This document shows, piece by piece, positions 1 through 7,250 of a stretch of DNA of 9,495 bases. The position numbers and the translations under genes are program-made. Under the pieces are notes generated by a model. It did not search any database, was not told the DNA's origin, and was given only the letters and a program-made list of their open reading frames with translations. The DNA is taken from NCBI GenBank assembly GCA_027311205.1, contig DAICZI010000042.1, forward strand, positions 1 to 9,495. Reading direction: 5' to 3'. Every line of letters starts with the position of its first letter. The stretch's first letter is position 1. The stretch comes from Beijerinckiaceae bacterium. GTDB taxonomy: Bacteria; Pseudomonadota; Alphaproteobacteria; Rhizobiales; Beijerinckiaceae.

Positions 1-492
<492 letters not shown>

Positions 493-501
493 AGTGTTAA
501 A

Positions 502-534
502 TATCGGCCCTGTTCGTCGAGTATCAGCCCTGTT
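502..534. repeat. Short direct repeat, 20-base period
   Basis: TATCGGCCCTGTT (502-514) and TATCAGCCCTGTT (522-534) match at 12 of 13 bases with starts exactly 20 bases apart. The second copy covers the ferredoxin stop codon (526-524 on the minus strand). It may be a small local duplication or a tandem protein site on the same helical face. It is too short to decide. Confidence 0.4.
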
Positions 535-844
535 TGGAGGGGGTGGTGACTCTTAGCCCATCAAGGCTCTCCGTGACTTTGATCTGACACGACAGGCGGG
601 AATTTTGACGCACTTCGAACGCAAAATCCAGCATGTCCTCTTCCATTTGCTCGGGCGCCCCGACAGCTTCGAGCCAGGCTTCGTCGACATAGACATGGCA
701 GGTGGCGCAGGAGCAGGCACCGCCACATTCGGCATCAATGCCGGGGATGGAGTTACGGATCGCCGTCTCCATGACGGTTGCGCCAAGTTCAGCCTTGACT
801 GTGCGGCTGGTGCCTTTGGCGTCGGTAAAGGTGATGTCAACCAT
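524..844 (-). CDS. Adrenodoxin-type [2Fe-2S] ferredoxin
   Basis: A 106-residue protein, a usual length for vertebrate/bacterial adrenodoxin-type ferredoxins (FdVI, Fdx, putidaredoxin group). It begins MVDITFTDAKG. It carries the cluster motif ECGGACSCATCHVYVDEAW, in which the cysteines in C-x5-C-x2-C spacing bind iron, and the fourth ligand in RLSCQI. An extra Cys between ligands one and two is common in this family. It is a soluble cytoplasmic one-electron carrier. Possible clients are cytochromes P450, Fe-S or haem biogenesis enzymes, or other oxygenases; none is adjacent. The start at 844 is preferred because homologues begin this way and AGAGG lies 10 bases upstream. An in-frame ATG at 889 would add 15 residues and has its own AAGG, so it cannot be excluded. 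The reductase gene follows on the same strand. Confidence 0.93.
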   Translation of the reverse strand: MVDITFTDAKGTSRTVKAELGATVMETAIRNSIPGIDAECGGACSCATCHVYVDEAWLEAVGAPEQMEEDMLDFAFEVRQNSRLSCQIKVTESLDGLRVTTPSKQG

Positions 845-987
845 GGATGGGCAGCCTCTGGAGTATTGTTGGAGATAAATTGTGGCCATCGCCCTTTAGC
901 CAATTCCTGCAGGCTTGGCGAGATTGAAGCGTTCAACCGGCCATCACGGCCTGGTGAGGCACGCGTGCGTGGAGAGCGGCGCGCGGT
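845..987. other. Gap between HPt and ferredoxin genes
   Basis: 143 bases holding the ferredoxin ribosome-binding site and presumably its promoter, though I find no clear -35/-10 pair. It contains the perfect short palindrome listed at 924-936 and smaller GC-rich symmetries near 939-950 and 961-969. No U-run terminator for the HPt gene is visible, so HPt, ferredoxin and reductase could share a transcript. Confidence 0.5.
924..936. promoter_or_regulatory. Perfect short palindrome upstream of ferredoxin (possible operator)
   Basis: TTGAA-GCG-TTCAA is a perfect inverted repeat with a three-base centre, 80 bases upstream of the ferredoxin ATG in the gap between the HPt and ferredoxin genes. Its size and symmetry suit a dimeric repressor, but a 5+5 palindrome can arise by chance and I recognise no named regulator consensus. 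Confidence 0.25.
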
Positions 988-1365
988 TCAGGCGGCGAGC
1001 AGGGTGGTCAGGCTGCTTTCGGCGCGCGCCACGGCCTTGGCCAGCGCCTCGAAATGTTCGGAGGCTTGCGCCGTGTCACAGCCCGTTTGCAAGGCCGCTT
1101 CTAGCAAGCCGGCTTCAAGGGCCACCTCGTTGGCGCAGACAGCGAGGGCCGACCCCCGCAACCTGTGCGCTAGATCGGCCTGCTGCTGGCGTGCGGCAAG
1201 GTTGCGGGCCTCGTTAAGCCGCACCAAAATCTCGCCCGCCTGGACACCGAACATCGCCAGCAATTCACGTTCCAGGCCTGAATCCCCGGCGGTCTGGCGT
1301 GACAGGCCGACGAGATCAAAGGGAGAAATCGGGCGTTCGGTCGACGTGGGCATTTCAGCGCTCAT
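988..1365 (-). CDS. Histidine-phosphotransfer (HPt) domain protein
   Basis: A 125-residue single-domain protein. After a short, probably flexible N-terminus (residues 1-15) it is predicted all-helical. It carries the HPt signature HRLRGSA, with the phospho-accepting histidine at about residue 67 and the helix-turn Gly71-Ser72; Lys is more usual where Arg70 stands. HPt proteins relay phosphate between receiver domains of hybrid kinases and response regulators in the cytoplasm. No kinase or response regulator is in the window, so its partners are unknown. The start at 1365 is chosen over an in-frame ATG at 1407 because AGGA lies 9 bases upstream and the extra 14 residues do not look conserved. 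It is divergent from the giant GPR-like gene across 278 bases and lies upstream of ferredoxin on the same strand. Confidence 0.85.
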   Translation of the reverse strand: MSAEMPTSTERPISPFDLVGLSRQTAGDSGLERELLAMFGVQAGEILVRLNEARNLAARQQQADLAHRLRGSALAVCANEVALEAGLLEAALQTGCDTAQASEHFEALAKAVARAESSLTTLLAA

Positions 1366-1643
1366 CACAAGGCATCCTGCAAAATCAAGCTTGACCAAGT
1401 GTGGCACCGGCTCCTTTAGAAAGCGTATCCATTGATGTGGCAGGCCATTTTTGGCCGTTAACGACGTTTGCTTTCTTCTGGCGTTCCCAGTTCCCTAAAA
1501 ACCGCCATCCATGTATGGTAAATTTCAGTTAATGAATCGGAATCTGTGCCAAAGCTGGCTGCGCGGGCAGTTCAGTGGTGGCATAATCCACGTTGAAACG
1601 CGTTCGGGGCATAATGTTTTCAGCCCCCCAGTGAGGCCCAGTT
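1366..1643. other. Divergent intergenic region between the HPt and GPR-like genes
   Basis: 278 bases that must hold the promoters of both divergent genes. Visible items are: GTTAAC at 1457-1462 (a CtrA-like half site); GGCC-ATTTTT-GGCC at 1443-1456 (a small hairpin); a near-palindrome CCATCCATGTATGG at 1505-1518; the CtrA-like box at 1518-1532; and the octamer GGCATAAT repeated at 1580-1587 and 1608-1615, either of which could give a -10. I could not pair any of these with a convincing -35. GAGG about 8 bases before 1644 is the ribosome-binding site of the giant gene. No small gene is supported here. Confidence 0.6.
1518..1532 (+). promoter_or_regulatory. CtrA-like binding site upstream of the GPR-like gene
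   Basis: GTAA-ATTTCAG-TTAA matches the CtrA consensus TTAA-N7-TTAA at 7 of 8 specified bases with exact spacing. It ends 111 bases before the giant gene's start codon. CtrA is the master cell-cycle regulator of alphaproteobacteria and often controls polarity and division genes, so the position is plausible. The motif is AT-only and short, so it could be chance. Confidence 0.35.
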
Positions 1644-4600
1644 ATGGCGCAAGTAAAACCCTCTGCAACAGATACAGCGGCATTATCCGCACTGGAATCC
1701 GCCCTCGATCTGAGTGACAGCAGTTCAGCAACCGCGCCTGATGCGCCCATGCCGAAATTGCCGGACGTCGCCGATGGCGTGATGGCCCGCACCGGGGCAG
1801 GGCGGTCGTCGCTGAGTTTCCAGCCGGTGCAACCTGCAACGGCTGAAGTTGATCCCGGCAGACCGACAGCACCGCGCATTCCGCCCGCCAATGATGATTT
1901 GCGCACGGCCGGACAGATTCTCAAAACCATGGATGTGCGTGCGAGCCGCTGGCCCTACGGGCTGGCGTTGATTGCCTCGCTGGCCTGGGTGGCCCTCTGC
2001 GGCTTCTATGGCTTGACGCATCAGGCCAGCGTGCTGCCCCTCAGCGTGACGCGCGTCGGCTTTTTTGCTGCAGCCCTGCTCGCGGCACCGATATTCCTGT
2101 TTGTGATGGCGGCCCTGATGGTGCGGGTACGTGAATTGCGCCTGACCACGCGCTCCATGACCCAGGTGGCCCTGCGCCTTGCCGAACCTGAAAGCCTGGC
2201 CAGCGAGCAGGTGGTTAGCCTCAGCCAGGCCATCCGCCGCGAAGTCGCTTCCATGGGCGACGGCATCGAGCGGGCCTTGACGCGCGCCAGCGAACTGGAA
2301 ACGCTGGTTCATTCGGAAATTTCCAATCTTGAGCGCGCATTTGGCGACAATGAACGGCGCGTGCATGCGCTGGTGGAAGCCATGATTTGCGAGCGTCAGG
2401 CGCTGGTGGCCAGTGCCGAGCAGATGCGCAGCTCGATCGGCACGGCGCATGATTCGCTGACAAGTGACCTTGCCAGTGTCTCGACGCGCATTGTCGAAAA
2501 TGTCGATGCTGCGGGGTCGCGGGTGACCCGTGCGCTCGGGGCCAAGGGCGAGGAAATCGCCCTGGCGCTGGGCTCCACCGGGGAATTGCTGGTGAAGCAG
2601 ATTTCAGATCATGGTGATGATATCGTCGCCAATCTCTCGCGCACCGGTACCGATGTCAGTGCCCATCTGAACGAGGCCACCGCGCAGGTGTCCCAGGCGC
2701 TCGCCGCAGAGGTTGGCGAAATTGACGCCCGCCTGAATGGCACCGGCAAGGCGCTGATTGTTGATCTTGGCATGCGCGGCAATGAAGTCATTGAACGGCT
2801 GGATCAGACCGGCGAACGCATCGCCAATAATATTTCGAGCAGCGGTGACAGTCTGGTAGCGCGTGTCGCCGAGATTGGCGACCGCATGCATCAGACCGTC
2901 AGCGTCCATGGTGCGACGCTGGAAGCCGGGCTCGCCGAAACCGGCGGGCGCATTTCCGCCCAGATCGCGCAACATTCCGAGCAGGCGCGCCAGAACCTTG
3001 ATCAATCGGGCCAGGCGCTCACGGCCATGCTTGACCAGCATTCGCGGGTACTCGACGGTAGCCTGCAGGACTTCCACACCCGGATGCGCGACAATTTGCT
3101 GGCATCGGGCACGGAAATGGGGGCGACCCTGGAGGGCCATACCGCAGCGGCCGGCCAGATTTTTGAGCGGGCCAGCCTGGTGCTCGATCAGGCCCTCGAT
3201 ACCCACAGTGATTATGTCACCAGAAAACTTGATGATCATGCAGCGCAGGTGACTGGCAAATTTGTCGAGACATCGAGCCAGACGATCCAGGCGCTCAGGG
3301 AGCAGTCCGAAGCGCTGCACGGCAACTTTGATGCGCTGGCCACCAACGCCGTCGACGACATCAGCCGCAGTTTCAATGCCTTCAACGGGCAATTCAGCCA
3401 GGAGGCGGAAGCCCATCGGGCGGAGATCGCCGCGCGCAACCAGGAGCTGCAAGAACATCTGGCGCATTACCACGAGCAATTTGTCAGCAACGCCACCAGC
3501 ACGACGGAGGCCCTGCGCACCCTGAGCGAAAGTGACGCCGCGCGCTTTGAGGAGCATAGTGCCAGGATCAATGGACAAATGCAGGACGTCTCGGCGCAGG
3601 CACTTGCTGGATTTGCGGGCCAGGCCCAGTCGTTCCACCAGAATTTCACGGAGCTTGCCGAGGCTCATCTTGGCGAATTAACGGCCTCAAGTGCCGCGCT
3701 GGAACAAAGCCTCTCCAGCTATCACGGCCAATTGCGCGATGTCACAGCGCTGCACGTGGCGGATATTGGCCAGCATTTTGACAAGGCGCTCGCCGACCAG
3801 AGCGCCCAGGCGCAGGCCTTCAGCGAGCAATTCGCCGGACAGACGAGCGCACACCAAAATGAAATTGCCAGAAGCCATGCCCAATTGCAGGGCCAAATTG
3901 CTGAATTGCATGAGAATTTCAGCCGCAGCGCCGCCGAGCGGGTCAGTGCCCTTGGTGATCTGTTGCACACCCATGACCAGAAGTTCTCGGAGCAAGCCGA
4001 GGCGCTGACCGCCGGAGTCAGTGCCCAGCACGAGGCCTTTCAGCGTGATTTTGCCCAAGCGGCCGAAGCGGCGCGGGCGAATCTCCTGCAAAGCCTGGCC
4101 GCTTCGCATGATGATGCGCTGGCAACAGCCCAGGAAACCACCAGCAGCATATCCTCCGCCTTGCGGGGTGCAACTGACGGTTTTGCGATGACCGCAGCCG
4201 AAGCCGTGGCAGCCATTGGCATGCATGGCGACCGGATCAATGACACGCTGGCGACGCGCCTCGGCGCGTTCGAGCAGGCGGTCAGCGGCGAGGACATCAG
4301 CATGGCACGACGCATTGATGATCAGGTCGATCGCCTGAACGCAACGCTCGATAATCGTCTCACCACCCTCGAATCAATCATCGGGGCGCAGGCGGCAGAG
4401 CTGGATTCGCGGATCGTCGCCAGCACCGAAGCCTCAAGCCAGATGATGCAGGCCAAAATGGCGGCGATCAATGCCGACAGCCAGGCGCACGTGCAGGATA
4501 TCGAAGCCACGTTTGATCAACTGGCCAGCCGGATCGACTCCGGCTTGCAGACGCGCACGCATGATCTCAGCGAGGCCTTGCGTCAGCGGGCGATTGATGT

Positions 4601-7211
4601 GGCGCAAAGCCTCAGCGATGGTGGCGGGGCGATCACCCGGTTGCTGGATGATAAATCCGCAGCCATCGGCGCGCTGCTGACCGAGCGCATGAACTCTGTC
4701 GCCGCGCTGATTGATGATCGTTCGCAGCAGATCAACGCCGGCCTTGGGGCGCGGGCTGAAGCGCTCAGCAATGCGCTCGAAGCGCATGTTGGCACCTTCG
4801 ATCATCGCGTGGTGCAACCGCTGGCGCAGGTCAATCAGGATCTTGCCGCGCAATCCGGCGCGTTGACTGAAATGCTGGCGGCACGAACCAACGACATCAG
4901 CACTGTTTTGAGCGAGCATTCGGTGCGGCTCAATGCCGAGGTGGATGCCCAGCGCATGCAATTGGCGAGTGTGCTTGACGCTACTGGTTCATCGACCATC
5001 GCGGCGCTCGATTCCGCTACCAGTGCCATGACCGAGCATCGTAACCTGATCGACCAGACCTTCAGTGCCCATGCCGATGATTTCAACCAGAAACTGTCGC
5101 ATGCTTTGGCCGGAACCGAGGCCTCGCACGCTGCTGCGCTTGAAAAAGCGGCTCAAATCTTTGGCAACCAGCGCGCGCTGCTCGACCAATCGTTTGCGGC
5201 GCGCGGTGCCGATCTCGATAGTGCGATGGAATTGCGCACGCAAAGCCTGGCCAAAACGCTGGCTTCCGGCACCGAACTCAACCGCCGTGTGCTGGATGAA
5301 GCCAACAAGGCGCTCGATTCGACCTTGAGCGAACGTGCTCATCAACTCGGCACCACGCTGGTTGCGCGCCTGAACGAGATTGATTCGACCCTGATCACAA
5401 GGCTTGGCAGCGTTCACGCGTCGCTCGGCGATAGCGGTCGCGCCTTGGGCGAATTGCTTGAGGGACGCCTTGGCGAACTGCAGGACCTGTTTGACGTCAA
5501 GGGCAAACTGGTCATCGACACGCTGTCGGCGCGCGGCTACGACATCAATCGCAACCTTGCCGAGGTCAGCGAAATGTTCGGCCATGCGATTGACAATCGC
5601 GGCTCGACGATCATCCAGCACCTCAACCGCAAGCAGGTTGAGCTTACGGCGGCCATCGACCAATCGACCCATGCCCTGGGCGAGGTCATCAATGGCGGCG
5701 CGACCAGTTCCATCACCTCGCTGGCGGGGCTCGGCGACAGGCTGAGCAACGAACTCGCCGACGTGCTGGCGCGCCTTGATGCCTCGCATCAGGCGCTCTC
5801 GACCCTGGTGAATAATGCCAATTACAACCTCTCATCTCTGGAAGGCGCCTTGTCGGGACGGATGAAGGATTTCGCCCAGGCGATGGGCGGCGTTTCCGAA
5901 CAGGTTGCGGCGCTCAACGAAACCGCGACGACAACCCTCAATGATGGCCACGCGCTGGCGTCACGGCTCGACAGCCATTCACGCGCGCTGGCCACCAGCG
6001 CTGCCGCCTTGCTGCAGGTGCAGGCAGGGTCTGATGCAACTCTGGCGCAGCGTCGCGCCAGCCTTGAAGCCCTGCTGACCGACATCAACGCGCGGGCGGC
6101 GGATTTCGACTCGATGACGCAGGGCTTCGCCCAGCGCATCGACGCTTCCTTCGCCCAGGCCGAGGAGAGGGCGCGCGAGATCGGCGATTATCTGGTGCGT
6201 TCGGCGGAAGCGGGTCAGTCGAATCTCGGCCAGCAATTCGCCGATATCCGCCAGTTGACTGCCAGTGAACAGGAACGCCAGGCGCAGGCGGTGCGCGAGG
6301 CCGGTGAGAAAGCCCGCCGCGAAATCGGCGATGTGCTCGGCCAGGTGGTTGCGCGCTTCAATGAAACTGTCGGGCAATTGCGCGACATGTCCGGGCAGAT
6401 TGCCCGTGAACTGCAACAGACGCGCGGCGAACTTGCGGGGGGCATCAAGCTGATCCCGCAGGAGACCACGGCGCAGGCCAATGCCATGCGCCAGGTGGTG
6501 AGCGACCATATCAAGGCTCTGAACGAATTGAGCGATATTGTCGTCAAATCCGGACGCGGCATGAACATCTCGACCGCTGCTGCACCAGCACCGGTCGCGG
6601 TCATTCCGCCGGCTCCGGTGCCCACGCCAGCACCAGCACCAGCACCAGCGGACTTTGCCGAACCATATGGCAAGGAACGCCCCGTTGATTTTGCCGGGCT
6701 TGAGGCCGTGCGCGTGGCTATGGCGGCGGCCGAACAGACCCCGCCCGCCACCACGGTGTCGAGTGTGACGCGCGGGCAGTTGCCGCCCGTCAATACGCGT
6801 GGCGGGCGCAATGCCGCCGAACCCTGGGCAGAAATTCTGGCGCGGGCAGCGCGCGAGGATGCCGAACCGCCTGCACAAAGCCTTGAGGCGCTGTCGTTGA
6901 ATGTCGCGAGGCAGGTCAACCAGCAGGCGATGTTCCAGGCCATTGCGGCGCATAGCCGTGGCGAGCGCAACGCGCTGTCTCCGGCGATTTACACCGCCGA
7001 GGGCCGCGAGCGCTTCAATGACATCGCCCGGCGTTTCCGCAGTGATCCGGCATTTGCCAGCGCGGTGCGCCAGTATGTGGCCGATTTTGAGGGAAAGCTT
7101 GGTGCCGCCAACCGCAGCGACACCACTGGCCAGCAGGCCCAGGCGCTGCTCGCCTCGGACCCGGCCAAGATCTATTTCATGCTGGCTCATGCATCAGGGC
7201 GCTTCGGCTGA
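1644..7211 (+). CDS. Giant polar coiled-coil membrane protein, GROWTH POLE RING (GPR/RgsE)-like
   Basis: An 1855-residue protein. Residues 1-95 are low-complexity and acidic/proline-rich. Residues ~103-124 and ~136-160 form two membrane helices joined by a ~10-residue loop; basic residues on both outer flanks (near R99-R102 and R161-R170) place both termini in the cytoplasm. Residues ~165-1640 are a long, mainly Ala/Gln/Leu/Asp/Ser helical rod with ungapped 11-residue repeats. Residues ~1646-1670 are a Pro/Ala linker, and ~1720-1855 a separate C-terminal domain. This architecture matches Agrobacterium GPR and Sinorhizobium RgsE, apolipoprotein-like ~2000-residue proteins that form a ring at the growing pole and are needed for polar growth. 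Such proteins are often annotated 'kinesin-like' or 'apolipoprotein A1/A4/E'. The assignment rests on architecture and composition, not an alignment; TipN-like polarity factors are an alternative. The start is the first ATG of the frame, with GAGG upstream. ruvX follows 39 bases later. Confidence 0.72.
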   Translation: MAQVKPSATDTAALSALESALDLSDSSSATAPDAPMPKLPDVADGVMARTGAGRSSLSFQPVQPATAEVDPGRPTAPRIPPANDDLRTAGQILKTMDVRASRWPYGLALIASLAWVALCGFYGLTHQASVLPLSVTRVGFFAAALLAAPIFLFVMAALMVRVRELRLTTRSMTQVALRLAEPESLASEQVVSLSQAIRREVASMGDGIERALTRASELETLVHSEISNLERAFGDNERRVHALVEAMICERQALVASAEQMRSSIGTAHDSLTSDLASVSTRIVENVDAAGSRVTRALGAKGEEIALALGSTGELLVKQISDHGDDIVANLSRTGTDVSAHLNEATAQVSQALAAEVGEIDARLNGTGKALIVDLGMRGNEVIERLDQTGERIANNISSSGDSLVARVAEIGDRMHQTVSVHGATLEAGLAETGGRISAQIAQHSEQARQNLDQSGQALTAMLDQHSRVLDGSLQDFHTRMRDNLLASGTEMGATLEGHTAAAGQIFERASLVLDQALDTHSDYVTRKLDDHAAQVTGKFVETSSQTIQALREQSEALHGNFDALATNAVDDISRSFNAFNGQFSQEAEAHRAEIAARNQELQEHLAHYHEQFVSNATSTTEALRTLSESDAARFEEHSARINGQMQDVSAQALAGFAGQAQSFHQNFTELAEAHLGELTASSAALEQSLSSYHGQLRDVTALHVADIGQHFDKALADQSAQAQAFSEQFAGQTSAHQNEIARSHAQLQGQIAELHENFSRSAAERVSALGDLLHTHDQKFSEQAEALTAGVSAQHEAFQRDFAQAAEAARANLLQSLAASHDDALATAQETTSSISSALRGATDGFAMTAAEAVAAIGMHGDRINDTLATRLGAFEQAVSGEDISMARRIDDQVDRLNATLDNRLTTLESIIGAQAAELDSRIVASTEASSQMMQAKMAAINADSQAHVQDIEATFDQLASRIDSGLQTRTHDLSEALRQRAIDVAQSLSDGGGAITRLLDDKSAAIGALLTERMNSVAALIDDRSQQINAGLGARAEALSNALEAHVGTFDHRVVQPLAQVNQDLAAQSGALTEMLAARTNDISTVLSEHSVRLNAEVDAQRMQLASVLDATGSSTIAALDSATSAMTEHRNLIDQTFSAHADDFNQKLSHALAGTEASHAAALEKAAQIFGNQRALLDQSFAARGADLDSAMELRTQSLAKTLASGTELNRRVLDEANKALDSTLSERAHQLGTTLVARLNEIDSTLITRLGSVHASLGDSGRALGELLEGRLGELQDLFDVKGKLVIDTLSARGYDINRNLAEVSEMFGHAIDNRGSTIIQHLNRKQVELTAAIDQSTHALGEVINGGATSSITSLAGLGDRLSNELADVLARLDASHQALSTLVNNANYNLSSLEGALSGRMKDFAQAMGGVSEQVAALNETATTTLNDGHALASRLDSHSRALATSAAALLQVQAGSDATLAQRRASLEALLTDINARAADFDSMTQGFAQRIDASFAQAEERAREIGDYLVRSAEAGQSNLGQQFADIRQLTASEQERQAQAVREAGEKARREIGDVLGQVVARFNETVGQLRDMSGQIARELQQTRGELAGGIKLIPQETTAQANAMRQVVSDHIKALNELSDIVVKSGRGMNISTAAAPAPVAVIPPAPVPTPAPAPAPADFAEPYGKERPVDFAGLEAVRVAMAAAEQTPPATTVSSVTRGQLPPVNTRGGRNAAEPWAEILARAAREDAEPPAQSLEALSLNVARQVNQQAMFQAIAAHSRGERNALSPAIYTAEGRERFNDIARRFRSDPAFASAVRQYVADFEGKLGAANRSDTTGQQAQALLASDPAKIYFMLAHASGRFG
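2514..3437 (+). repeat. Hendecad (11-residue) repeat block 1 in the GPR-like protein
   Basis: Residues 291-598 divide into 28 consecutive 11-residue units with no insertion or deletion (33-base period). Examples are GEEIALALGST, GDDIVANLSRT, GNEVIERLDQT and GERIANNISSS. Glycine opens 14 of the first 19 units, and hydrophobic residues recur at unit positions 4 and 8. In later units the leading Gly becomes Ser, Thr or Ala and His becomes common. The pattern is that of an 11/3 helical repeat like those of apolipoproteins and hendecad coiled coils. The DNA copies are too diverged to be recent tandem duplications. Confidence 0.8.
4551..5045 (+). repeat. Hendecad repeat block 2 in the GPR-like protein
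   Basis: Residues 970-1134 again fall into 15 ungapped 11-residue units, such as QRAIDVAQSLS, DKSAAIGALLT, ERMNSVAALID and ARTNDISTVLS. Hydrophobic residues recur near positions 6 and 10. The unit phase differs from block 1 only by where the unit is cut. Here the leading residue is usually charged (Asp, Glu, Arg) rather than Gly, so this segment should be stiffer. Confidence 0.7.
5169..5696 (+). repeat. Hendecad repeat block 3 in the GPR-like protein
   Basis: Residues 1176-1351 form 16 ungapped 11-residue units, such as QRALLDQSFAA, RGADLDSAMEL, RLNEIDSTLIT, RLGELQDLFDV and RGYDINRNLAE. Many units begin with Arg or Lys. A short irregular stretch (about 1135-1175) separates this block from block 2, so the two may be one longer rod with a stutter. 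Confidence 0.65.
6627..6650 (+). repeat. CCAGCA hexanucleotide microsatellite in the Pro/Ala linker
   Basis: Four tandem six-base units, the last ending in CCAGCG, encode alternating Pro-Ala residues in the linker before the C-terminal domain. Slippage would change linker length by two residues without a frameshift, so length may vary between strains. Confidence 0.7.
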
Positions 7212-7250
7212 GCCGGAGCGCAGGACAAGGTTCAAGGCTGGGCAGGGGCC

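Noticed and set aside
605..1435. 276-residue plus-strand open frame opposite ferredoxin and HPt genes
   Set aside because: It is antisense to two genes with clear family motifs, and its Arg/Ala/Ser-rich composition is typical of a GC-rich shadow frame.
1593..1615. TTGAAA...CATAAT promoter for the GPR-like gene
   Set aside because: The spacer is only 11 bases, too short for a sigma-70 promoter. No other -35 fits either GGCATAAT copy.
2514..3437. 33-base periodicity that might suggest a CRISPR-like or tandem DNA repeat
   Set aside because: The period reflects 11-residue protein repeats with diverged codons. There are no identical repeats or unique spacers.
2604..3668. 354-residue minus-strand open frame inside the giant gene
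   Set aside because: The length comes from the regular repeat composition of the plus-strand gene lowering stop-codon frequency. No motif or start signal supports it. The same applies to 3687-4226, 4434-4961 and 4989-5789.
5979..7190. 403-residue minus-strand open frame
   Set aside because: It is a shadow of the C-terminal half of the GPR-like gene, including a Cys/Trp/Gly run that is just the reverse of the Pro/Ala linker.
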